A stretch of 5,165 bases of DNA from Deltaproteobacteria bacterium (GTDB lineage: Bacteria; Desulfobacterota; Desulfobulbia; Desulfobulbales; Desulfocapsaceae). Below the pieces are notes generated by a model. The model saw nothing but the letters and a program-made list of their open reading frames with translations. It was not told the DNA's origin and searched no databases. The position numbers were made by a program, and so were the translations under genes. The DNA is taken from positions 1 through 5,165 of the forward strand of contig JAJYAX010000149.1 in assembly GCA_021779275.1 (NCBI GenBank). Reading direction: 5' to 3'. This document shows positions 1 through 5,165 of the stretch, piece after piece. Within the stretch, counting starts at the first letter, position 1; every line of letters starts with the position of its first letter.

Positions 1-1584
1 GAAGACCAGGACGTAGCCTACGGAGTTTTTGTTGTCATCCTCCAGCCGGGTGAAGTTGACCAGCAGGGAATAGTTCTTCTGCATGATCGTCAGCCGCAGG
101 TGCTGTTCGACGGTGGTCTTGCCGGTGATGTTCAACTCATCGATGAACCCGTCGATGATCCGGGCCTGATCCGGTGAGAGGGTATCCTGAAATCGTTTCG
201 CGATATAGTTGTTCTGGTCGATGTTTAGAAGTTTTTCAGCGAAATGATTGATGGTTGTAATCCGGCCGTTGTTGTCCAGGGATATGACGCCTGCCGATAC
301 ATTCTGGAGGATAATCTCGGTGTAGCGCCTCCGTTGTTCCGATTCCTGGGAACTGGCACGCAGGGCCTTGTAGGTCTCCGCCAGTTTTTTATTGCTGGTA
401 TTCAGGTTCCTGGTCATCTGGTTGAAGGAGTCCACCAGCATGCCCAGTTCGTCGTCGGAGCGGGACTCAATGGAAAATTCCAGGTCTCCTTCGGCGATTC
501 TTTTGGTGGCGAGCACCAGTTTGTCGACGGGTTCCGTGATGCCTTTTGAGATGTAAAACCCAAACCAGATGGCTGAAAAAATAATGAGAAGGGTGACGAT
601 CAGAAGGACGATCAGGAGCCAGAATTTAAAGGGTTCTTTCAAAAATTTCATCTGTCTGTACCCTTCGATCCCCTGGGAGATGGCCGTCATCTGGGCCAGT
701 CTCTCCGCCTTGACCAGAAGGGAGGTGACCAGTACCGCCTTGTTCTTCTCGTTTTTGCCGATGATAACCGGTCTGAGGCAGCGGACCAGATCGCCCCTGA
801 CGCTCTCCTGGATGATCGTCTGGCTTTCATGCTGTCTCCGTATCTTCTGCAGGGTGTCGGACGGGATCCTGGGCAGGTTCATGCCGCGAAGATCGGGCCC
901 TACCACCTCAATCTCCAGATTCTTGTCGTCGGTGATCAGGGTGATGCTGTCCGGGCCGTTAATCGGATTGAAGGCCAGGATGTTTTCCAGCGTCCGATTG
1001 ATGGTCTCTGAATCGTAGGAGGAGAGTTTGAGATCACTGAGGCGGACGCTGATGCCGTCGCTCATCCGGATGACCTGATCCTTGGTGTCGTGCAGGATGG
1101 ATTGGGCAAGTTTGAGCGATTGCTGCAGGGATTTTTCAATGCTTGAGTTGAACCAGTAATCCATGCTGGTCGAGATAAAGCGCAGGGCGACGAAAAAGAG
1201 AAGAATGGTCGGGATGAGCGACAGCGAGATAAAAGAAACCACGAGCTTGGTTTTCAGTTTGGTTCCCAGGACCTTCTGGTAGCGTTCAAACAGCAGTTCC
1301 GCAAGATTGCGAAGAACCAGAAAGAGAACCAGCAGGACCAGCAGCACGTTGGCGTTGATCAGCGCAAAGATCAGGATATTGCTGTTGATCGGCAGCGAGA
1401 CTTCGATATTGAAGAGAAGCTTCTGCAGCCAGACAAAAAGAGGGATCAGCCCCAGGCAGATAAAAATGACCTTCCGTATCATCCGTTTTTTCCACTGGCG
1501 CTGCTCGGGCGACATGGTCGGTCTGCCCACCGGATAGGGTGTTTTCTGCTGGTTGTCTTCTGTTCCCACTGAAGGAGTTTTCAT
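1..1584 (-). CDS. NtrY-like membrane sensor histidine kinase, N-terminal part (C-terminus beyond window)
   Basis: Translating the minus strand from the ATG at 1584 gives an uninterrupted frame of exactly 528 codons to base 1, so the gene is cut by the window edge. Visible order: charged cytoplasmic N-terminus (1-37); membrane segments at about 38-54, 70-92, 114-136; a likely periplasmic sensor region about 137-319; a fourth membrane segment 320-343; a HAMP domain about 344-397 (ITEPVDKL and the DDELG motif near 377-381); a linker probably forming a coiled coil; and the start of a PAS domain from about 421 (ILQNVSAGVISLDNNGRITTIN). This is the architecture of NtrY, which autophosphorylates and passes phosphate to the sigma-54-dependent regulator NtrX. 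The HisKA and HATPase domains are not in the window, so kinase activity is inferred. No strong Shine-Dalgarno precedes the ATG; Met24 is an alternative start. It lies 14 bp downstream of the DUF4390 gene, implying co-transcription. The signal sensed is unknown. Confidence 0.9.
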   Translation of the reverse strand, partial: MKTPSVGTEDNQQKTPYPVGRPTMSPEQRQWKKRMIRKVIFICLGLIPLFVWLQKLLFNIEVSLPINSNILIFALINANVLLVLLVLFLVLRNLAELLFERYQKVLGTKLKTKLVVSFISLSLIPTILLFFVALRFISTSMDYWFNSSIEKSLQQSLKLAQSILHDTKDQVIRMSDGISVRLSDLKLSSYDSETINRTLENILAFNPINGPDSITLITDDKNLEIEVVGPDLRGMNLPRIPSDTLQKIRRQHESQTIIQESVRGDLVRCLRPVIIGKNEKNKAVLVTSLLVKAERLAQMTAISQGIEGYRQMKFLKEPFKFWLLIVLLIVTLLIIFSAIWFGFYISKGITEPVDKLVLATKRIAEGDLEFSIESRSDDELGMLVDSFNQMTRNLNTSNKKLAETYKALRASSQESEQRRRYTEIILQNVSAGVISLDNNGRITTINHFAEKLLNIDQNNYIAKRFQDTLSPDQARIIDGFIDELNITGKTTVEQHLRLTIMQKNYSLLVNFTRLEDDNKNSVGYVLVF

Positions 1585-1598
1585 AGGTAACGGGCTGC

Positions 1599-2177
1599 TT
1601 AATACGTGAAATCAGTGGAGTACCAGTCTGTCTCGATATCCCACCAGGAGATAAACGGGATGACATGGTGCAGACCCATGGGAAGTGTTTTTTTAGAGAG
1701 ATCGGCCCTGATCCGAAAGGTGTAGGCGGCGTTGGGGATCAGTTTGGAGAGTTCGATGACCTTCAATCCATTGATCTCCGCCATTGCCTTTTGGGCCTCG
1801 GCAAGAGACTGGAAGGTGAAGGTTTTTTGGCGCGTTTCTTCCAGGTCGACCTTGTATGTCTCCTTCAGGGTATCGTATTTCAGTGTATGCTCGAAGGACA
1901 TCTCGATAATCCGTTCATCGGTCCAATTTTTTCTCACCCTGTTCAACTCGACAAAAAATGTGAACTGAATGGGGATTCCGTTGTGGAGTCCCTGGAGCAT
2001 TTCCTCCGAGAAGCCGTTCTTCAGTTTTCCGAAGACCAGGAGATTGGTCTCGGAGGGTGTAAGAATAATGTCGGAAAAGCGCCGGTCTTTTTTTTCGATG
2101 GCAACTGACGATGAAACCTGAACGGTGAAAAGGAGCAGGAAAAGGATAAGAAGAAAGGACGAAAACTTTCGAGGCAT
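1599..2177 (-). CDS. exported DUF4390 domain protein
   Basis: A 192-residue protein. The N-terminus (MPRKFSSFLLILFLLLF) has two basic residues and a long hydrophobic core, followed by a plausible signal peptidase I site after SSVA near residue 26; there is no lipobox cysteine. The mature part matches what I recall of the DUF4390 family: an early ILTPSETNLLVFGKL-type strand, then an FTFFVELNRVRKNW segment, a central HTLKYDTLKETYKV motif, and a C-terminal IPFISWWDIETDWYSTDF end. It is probably a beta-rich periplasmic domain. Biochemical function is unknown. The frame stays open upstream to an ATG at 2366, but I start at 2177 because that places the signal peptide at the N-terminus and a purine-rich AGAGAGAT stretch lies just before it; the upstream 63 codons look non-coding. 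It is the first gene of a unit with the NtrY-like kinase, suggesting an accessory role in envelope sensing (inference). Confidence 0.82.
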   Translation of the reverse strand: MPRKFSSFLLILFLLLFTVQVSSSVAIEKKDRRFSDIILTPSETNLLVFGKLKNGFSEEMLQGLHNGIPIQFTFFVELNRVRKNWTDERIIEMSFEHTLKYDTLKETYKVDLEETRQKTFTFQSLAEAQKAMAEINGLKVIELSKLIPNAAYTFRIRADLSKKTLPMGLHHVIPFISWWDIETDWYSTDFTY

Positions 2178-2359
2178 GATCTCTCTATATCTCTCTTGAG
2201 CACGAAAATAATTTTCTGTGGAATGGGGTGCATGGAGACTGTCAGCTTCAGGCACGGGGCCGAACAGGTCCTGTAAATGGATGTAATTTACCTGATAATG
2301 GTCTTTGTGTCCATTCCTTGTTCCTGCTGGGGGCTTCATTTTCTTAGATGCCTCCTCTC

Positions 2360-2388
2360 TTGACATTAGGGATGATCGGTACTACATA
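2360..2388 (+). promoter_or_regulatory. candidate sigma-70-type promoter for the NifX-like gene
   Basis: A perfect -35 hexamer TTGACA occupies 2360-2365. At 17 bp spacing, 2383-2388 reads TACATA, a weak -10 (three of six matches to TATAAT). Transcription would start near 2395, leaving a leader of about 75 nt before the ATG at 2469. The weak -10 coincides with the CATATG dyad, so an activator or repressor may act here. Inferred from sequence pattern only. Confidence 0.4.
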
Positions 2389-2398
2389 TGTGCATATG
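2385..2398. promoter_or_regulatory. CATATG-TG-CATATG dyad, possible operator
   Basis: Two copies of the self-complementary hexamer CATATG are separated by TG, so 12 of 14 positions are symmetric. The element overlaps the candidate -10 and the predicted start site of the NifX-like gene. A site in this position typically acts as an operator, but the regulator is not known and AT-rich symmetry of this size can occur by chance. Confidence 0.3.
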
Positions 2399-2436
2399 AC
2401 CGTTAGAGTGGCTGGCGGTTTGTCCGGGATTCCGGG

Positions 2437-2457
2437 AAGAATACTACTAAGAATACT
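2437..2457 (+). repeat. tandem 9-bp direct repeat before the ribosome binding site
   Basis: AAGAATACT occurs at 2437-2445 and again exactly at 2449-2457, separated by ACT (12-bp period). It ends right against the Shine-Dalgarno GAGGGA (2458-2463). Immediately upstream TCCGGGA is also doubled, at 2423-2429 and 2431-2437 (8-bp period). The 12-bp period is close to one helical turn, which would fit a tandem protein-binding site, or it may simply be local duplication. Confidence 0.5.
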
Positions 2458-2468
2458 GAGGGATTATA

Positions 2469-2855
2469 ATGCGTGTGGCAATTCCAAGCAATGCTCCGGG
2501 GGGACTGGAGGCGAAACGTTCTGAACATTTTGGTCATTGTGATATCTTCACCGTGGTGAATCTGGACGGGAAGGCGGTTACCGGCGTCGAGACGGTGGAC
2601 AATGCCGGACATGAGGCCGGCGGCTGTCTGGTCCCCGTAAAAATATTGCAGGATGCAAAGGTGGATGCAATTGTTGTGGCCGGGATGGGCGCCCGTCCGA
2701 TGATGGGTTTCAGTCAGGCGGGGATCACCGTGTACTATGCCGATCCGAACCGGATTCTCGATGTCGGTTTGGCAGTTGAAAATCTGACAGCCGGTAATTT
2801 ACCCATTATGCGCAGCGATCAGGCCTGTACGGGTTCCGGTAATTGCCAGCATTGA
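2469..2855 (+). CDS. NifX/NifB-type dinitrogenase iron-molybdenum cofactor family protein
   Basis: A complete 128-residue protein, the usual size for stand-alone members of the family (RNase H-like fold). Family marks are the N-terminal MRVAIPSN strand, GGLEAKRSEHFGHCDIF at about 11-27, an AGGC turn at 50-53, DAIVVAGMGARPMMGF at 66-81 and a glycine/cysteine-rich tail. Cysteines at 24, 53, 120 and 126 and histidines at 20, 23 and 128 are candidate ligands; the tail ACTGSGNCQH is a probable metal or cluster-binding end. Relatives bind Fe-S, Fe-Mo or related clusters in the cytoplasm; most stand-alone copies in anaerobes are not part of nitrogen fixation and have no assigned role. The start is well supported by GAGGGA five bases upstream of the ATG. 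No nif gene is visible nearby; the next gene on this strand encodes a DUF134 protein, a frequent partner of such genes. Confidence 0.88.
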   Translation: MRVAIPSNAPGGLEAKRSEHFGHCDIFTVVNLDGKAVTGVETVDNAGHEAGGCLVPVKILQDAKVDAIVVAGMGARPMMGFSQAGITVYYADPNRILDVGLAVENLTAGNLPIMRSDQACTGSGNCQH

Positions 2856-3038
2856 CCGATGGCAGCTTTTCTATGATACCCTTCCTTCATGTAATTGCTT
2901 TTTTCTGCCGGGAACGGTATAAAGACCAACATGGAGATCCAATCGACTGAAATACCTTTCAGGACAGGGTCGTATGGTAGGCACTCTCCGGGGTAACACG
3001 TTGTCAGCAAGGTCGCCTGATGTTCAAGGGGCCGGCAA

Positions 3039-3061
3039 CACCCTGGAGGGTGGTTTTTTTT
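3039..3061 (+). terminator. intrinsic terminator
   Basis: CACCC (3039-3043), a TGGA loop and GGGTG (3048-3052) form a perfect GC-rich five-pair stem, followed after one G by eight consecutive T (3054-3061). Short, but a classic Rho-independent layout. It lies about 180 nt after the NifX-like stop codon and ahead of the DUF134 gene, so the two genes probably have separate transcripts, or read-through is controlled here. Confidence 0.7.
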
Positions 3062-3069
3062 GCAGTACG

Positions 3070-3097
3070 TTGTGCTATTTTGTGGTATAGATAAATA
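3070..3097 (+). promoter_or_regulatory. candidate promoter for the DUF134 gene
   Basis: TTGTGC at 3070-3075 (four of six to TTGACA) is followed after 16 bp by TAAATA at 3092-3097, within an AT-rich stretch directly after the upstream terminator. This would give a leader of roughly 75 nt containing the inverted repeat at 3133-3151. Weak match; position after a terminator is the main support. Confidence 0.35.
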
Positions 3098-3132
3098 ACT
3101 AACTGTTCCTGAACGATTTATCTGTAAGTCGG

Positions 3133-3151
3133 CAGGTTTCTCGGAAACCTG
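3133..3151. promoter_or_regulatory. perfect 8-bp inverted repeat in the DUF134 leader
   Basis: CAGGTTTC (3133-3140), spacer TCG, GAAACCTG (3144-3151): eight exact pairs, ending 30 bp before the ATG. It has no T-run after it, so it is not a terminator. It could be an operator for a dimeric DNA-binding protein, perhaps the DUF134 protein itself, or an RNA hairpin in the leader affecting translation. Confidence 0.5.
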
Positions 3152-3181
3152 ATCAATCGTATTTCTGGAAAGAAAGAGACT

Positions 3182-3478
3182 ATGTCACCAAGACCGAAAA
3201 AAATCAGGCACTGTGAAGGCGAATTCTGCGGCCGGGCCTTTAAGATAACCGGGACACCGCTGCAGGAACTCAGGAAGATAGATCTCTACCGGGATGAGCT
3301 GGAGGTCCTTAGGCTCTGTGACCGGGAAGGTCTGACCCAGGAGGAGGCCGGTCTGCGGATGGGGGTGTCCAGGGGAACGATTCAGCGCATCATCACCATT
3401 GCCCGGAGAAAGACGGCCGAGGCCCTCTCCGATGGCTGCGCGCTGATCTTTGCCGATGACAAAAAAGAGGAAGAGTGA
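3182..3478 (+). CDS. DUF134 family protein, putative helix-turn-helix DNA-binding regulator
   Basis: A complete 98-residue protein. The conserved DUF134 start MSPRPKKIRH fixes the N-terminus, followed by a short cysteine-containing stretch CEGEFCG (cysteines 11 and 16), a segment LQELRKIDLYRDELEVLRLCD (27-47) and a sigma-region-4-like helix-turn-helix: LTQEEAGLRMGVSRGTIQRI at 51-70. The last helix TIARRKTAEALSDGCALIF and an acidic tail complete the family pattern. Length is normal. DUF134 proteins are presumed cytoplasmic DNA-binding regulators; targets are mostly undetermined. The Shine-Dalgarno is weak (GGAAAGAAAGAGA before the ATG). It follows the NifX-like gene on the same strand, beyond a terminator, and is preceded by a palindrome that could be its own operator. 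Genes for DUF134 and NifX-type proteins often sit together, so regulation of metal-cluster functions is a reasonable inference. A 149-codon frame on the opposite strand is a shadow. Confidence 0.88.
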   Translation: MSPRPKKIRHCEGEFCGRAFKITGTPLQELRKIDLYRDELEVLRLCDREGLTQEEAGLRMGVSRGTIQRIITIARRKTAEALSDGCALIFADDKKEEE

Positions 3479-3511
3479 CGGCCTGGAAGCATATCCGGGT
3501 TGTCCGCGCCT

Positions 3512-3543
3512 GACGATTGCCGCCTGCGCGGCCGTCTCTTTGA
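3512..3543. terminator. GC-rich hairpin in the convergent gap, possible terminator
   Basis: Between the stop codons of the DUF134 gene and prfC, GCCGC (3519-3523), loop CTGC and GCGGC (3528-3532) pair exactly; GACG (3512-3515) and CGTC (3533-3536) extend the stem past a three-base bulge. The following TCTTTG is a poor T-run, so termination of the plus-strand transcript is plausible rather than clear. The location between convergent genes supports the call. Confidence 0.45.
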
Positions 3544-3564
3544 GCGCAACTCTTTGACGTAACC

Positions 3565-5151
3565 TTAAATATTTTCCCGGGTCTTGTGAAAGGTGACGGC
3601 CGGCCATTTTTCCATGAAAAAGTTCAGCATCCATTCGCTCTGGGCCAGATAGGTCAGAAAGCCTTCGGCGTCCCGGGCCAGGGTTGACTGGTTTTTGCCC
3701 TCAAATTCCGCCATCTTCTTCTTATCGTCACAGCTTACCCAGCGCGCCGCCTGGTAATCGACAGGCTCATAGACCGCCTCGACGCCATATTCGTTCTTCA
3801 ACCGGGCCATGGTCACCTCGAACTGCAGCACGCCGACCGCGCCCATCACATAGTCGGACCCGATCAGCGGCCGGAAGACCTGGATGGCTCCCTCTTCGGC
3901 CAGCTGCACCAGTCCCTTCTGCAGCTGTTTCATCTTCAGCGGATTTTTCAGCAGGACCCGGCGGAAATGCTCGGGGGCGAAGTTCGGGATTCCGGTGAAC
4001 TTCAGCTCTTCTCTGGGGGTGAAGGTGTCGCCGATCTTGATCGTACCGTGGTTGTGCAGGCCGATGATGTCGCCCGGCCAGGCCTCCTCGATATTGGCCC
4101 GGTCCTGGGCCATGAAGATGGTGGCGTTGGCCAGGGTGATATCCTTGCCGATCCGGTGATGCCTGACCTTCATGCCCCGGGTGAACTTGCCGGAACAGAT
4201 CCTGAGGAAGGCGATCCGGTCGCGGTGGGCCGGGTTCATATTGGCTTGGATCTTAAAAACAAAGCCGGAAAAATCCTCTTCATTGGGATCGACGTCCCTG
4301 GTCACGGCGGCGCGTGGACTGGGGGGCGGGGCTAGTTCGACAAATCCGTTCAGCATCTCCTGGACGCCGAAGTTGTTGACGGCGCTGCCGAAGAAGACCG
4401 GGGTCTGGGAGGCGCTCAGGTAATGGTCGTACTCAAAGGGGTTGGCGGCCCCGGCCAGAAGCTCCAGGTCCTCCCGCAGCTCATCCGCCTGCCTGCCCAG
4501 CAGCTGGTCCAGGCGCGGATCGGAGAGATCGGCGATGGTGATGATATCCTGGGGGCGGCTCTCCTGTCCGGGGGTGAAGAGGTTGAGCCGTTTTTCGCGG
4601 ATATTGTAGACGCCCTTGAAGGTCTTGCCCATGCCGATGGGCCAGGACAGCGGGGTGCATTCGATCTGCAGCTTTTCCTCGATCTCGGCCATGATCGAAA
4701 GCGGGGCGATGCCCTCCCTGTCCAGCTTGTTGATAAAGGTGATAAGCGGGGTGTTGCGCATCCGGCAGACCTCCATCAGCTTCTCGGTCTGGGACTCGAC
4801 GCCCTTGGCGTTGTCGATGACCATGATGGCCGAATCCACGGCGGTCAGCACCCGATAGGTATCCTCGGAGAAGTCCTGATGGCCGGGGGTGTCCAGCAGA
4901 TTCACCTCGTAGTCGCGGTAGGTGAACTTCATCACCGAGGTGGTGACCGAGATGCCGCGCTCGCGCTCGATGGCCATCCAGTCGCTGGTGGCCTTCCTCT
5001 CGATCTTGCGGGACTTCACCGCGCCTGCCAGATTGATGGCCCCGCCATAGAGGAGGAGCTTTTCGGTAAGGGTGGTCTTGCCGGCATCGGGATGGCTGAT
5101 GATCCCGAAGGTCCGCCGCTTGGCTACTTCCTGTTCGAGCTGTTTACTCAT
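3565..5151 (-). CDS. prfC: peptide chain release factor 3 (RF3), translational GTPase
   Basis: A complete 528-residue protein, the normal length for RF3. RF3 binds the ribosome after peptide release and uses GTP to eject RF1 or RF2. The GTPase domain shows all motifs: G1 SHPDAGKTT at 19-27, G2 [10 protein letters not shown] around 63-72, G3 DTPGH at 87-91, G4 NKLD at 141-144 and G5 GSAV at 255-258. The switch sequence and the RF3-specific [17 protein letters not shown] (46-62) separate it from EF-G and LepA/TypA. Domain II covers about 290-380 and domain III about 390-528, with [23 protein letters not shown] and [12 protein letters not shown] typical of RF3. It is convergent with the DUF134 gene. 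Only 14 bp upstream are in the window; no Shine-Dalgarno is apparent in TTAAACAGTATATT. The start is supported by alignment of the N-terminus to the family ([19 protein letters not shown]). No frameshift or missing catalytic residue seen. Confidence 0.97.
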   Translation of the reverse strand: MSKQLEQEVAKRRTFGIISHPDAGKTTLTEKLLLYGGAINLAGAVKSRKIERKATSDWMAIERERGISVTTSVMKFTYRDYEVNLLDTPGHQDFSEDTYRVLTAVDSAIMVIDNAKGVESQTEKLMEVCRMRNTPLITFINKLDREGIAPLSIMAEIEEKLQIECTPLSWPIGMGKTFKGVYNIREKRLNLFTPGQESRPQDIITIADLSDPRLDQLLGRQADELREDLELLAGAANPFEYDHYLSASQTPVFFGSAVNNFGVQEMLNGFVELAPPPSPRAAVTRDVDPNEEDFSGFVFKIQANMNPAHRDRIAFLRICSGKFTRGMKVRHHRIGKDITLANATIFMAQDRANIEEAWPGDIIGLHNHGTIKIGDTFTPREELKFTGIPNFAPEHFRRVLLKNPLKMKQLQKGLVQLAEEGAIQVFRPLIGSDYVMGAVGVLQFEVTMARLKNEYGVEAVYEPVDYQAARWVSCDDKKKMAEFEGKNQSTLARDAEGFLTYLAQSEWMLNFFMEKWPAVTFHKTRENI

Positions 5152-5165
5152 AATATACTGTTTAA

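Larger units (their letters stand above)
2178..2468. other. divergent intergenic region between the DUF4390 gene and the NifX-like gene
   Basis: These 291 bp separate two divergently oriented genes and must carry the start signals for both. The plus-strand side holds a consensus TTGACA, a CATATG dyad and two kinds of short tandem repeat, listed separately. On the minus side I see no convincing promoter for the DUF4390 gene. The frame open upstream of the DUF4390 start runs through most of it (to 2366), but its translation looks like random sequence. Confidence 0.6.
2856..3181. other. hairpin-rich intergenic region without a convincing gene
   Basis: These 326 bp separate the NifX-like and DUF134 genes. 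I see no supported protein gene. Structures visible on the plus strand: a perfect six-pair hairpin CTGAAA-TACC-TTTCAG at 2947-2962; a possible long-range pairing of TCAGG (2959-2963) with CCTGA (3016-3020); GTTGTC (3000-3005 region) able to pair with GGCAAC (3034-3039); the terminator at 3039-3061; and the inverted repeat at 3133-3151. The run from about 2900 to 3061 could be a long 3' untranslated region, or a small structured RNA ending at the terminator. I could not match it to a riboswitch class I know. Confidence 0.5.

Noticed and set aside
569..1018. 149-codon plus-strand frame, and other plus-strand frames between 244 and 1537
   Set aside because: They are opposite the NtrY-like kinase frame, which is open without interruption from 1584 to 1 and shows membrane, HAMP and PAS segments.
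1665..2108. 147-codon plus-strand frame
   Set aside because: Antisense to the DUF4390 gene, whose protein has a signal peptide and family motifs; the plus-strand translation has no recognisable features.
2251..2265. GGCAC-containing stretch resembling a sigma-54 promoter -24 element
   Set aside because: The -12 part does not match TTGC at the needed spacing on either strand; other GGCAC occurrences (2980s, and 354-360 inside the kinase gene) also fail.
2178..2366. N-terminal extension of the DUF4390 protein to the ATG at 2366
   Set aside because: It would bury the signal peptide 63 residues inside the protein, and the extra residues look like translated intergenic DNA. A GGAGG lies inside it (before an internal ATG), so it is not completely excluded.
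2844..2870. TGCCA...TGGCA hairpin with a TTTT run after the NifX-like gene
   Set aside because: Only five pairs with an 11-base loop that spans the stop codon and a four-base T-run; too weak to call a terminator compared with the one at 3039-3061.
2931..2996. 21-codon open frame (ATG to TAA) in the intergenic region
   Set aside because: No ribosome binding site before the ATG, and a frame this short is expected by chance; it also overlaps the hairpin at 2947-2962.
3185..3634. 149-codon minus-strand frame over the DUF134 gene and the end of prfC
   Set aside because: Antisense to two clearly recognised genes, with low-complexity, basic, unfamiliar translation; a shadow.

Overview
The window looks like an ordinary bacterial chromosome segment, most likely from a Desulfobacterota (former Deltaproteobacteria) lineage such as a sulfate reducer or relative. 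This is inferred from the gene set: an NtrY-type sensor kinase next to a DUF4390 secreted protein, a small NifX/NifB-type Fe-Mo cluster-binding protein next to a DUF134 helix-turn-helix protein, and a bacterial RF3. The organism assignment is an inference, not a sequence match. There is no IS element, CRISPR array, tRNA or rRNA, and no clear sign of recent transfer.

Layout. (1) 1-1584, minus: N-terminal 528 residues of an NtrY-like membrane histidine kinase (four membrane segments, HAMP, start of PAS); the kinase core lies off the left edge. It is in frame all the way to base 1. (2) 1599-2177, minus: a 192-residue exported DUF4390 protein, 14 bp upstream of the kinase and almost certainly in one transcript with it. 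(3) 2178-2468: divergent intergenic region with a consensus -35 box, a CATATG/CATATG dyad and a tandem 9-bp repeat just before the next ribosome binding site. (4) 2469-2855, plus: a 128-residue dinitrogenase iron-molybdenum cofactor (NifX/NifB C-terminal) family protein. (5) 2856-3181: 326 bp without a convincing gene, rich in hairpins, with a good intrinsic terminator at 3039-3061 and an exact 8-bp-stem inverted repeat at 3133-3151. (6) 3182-3478, plus: a 98-residue DUF134 protein, probably a DNA-binding regulator. (7) 3479-3564: convergent gap with a GC-rich hairpin. (8) 3565-5151, minus: complete prfC (peptide chain release factor 3, 528 residues), whose upstream region is cut by the right edge.

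Functionally there are three independent units. The DUF4390-NtrY pair looks like an envelope-sensing two-component input module (the partner NtrX would be expected further left). The NifX-like protein and DUF134 protein are a pair often found together in anaerobes and may be a metal-cluster-binding protein and its regulator. RF3 is a translation-termination housekeeping factor. I did not find strong evidence for a new system. The items most worth checking are the hairpin-rich intergenic region 2856-3181, the palindrome before the DUF134 gene, and the DUF4390-NtrY linkage.
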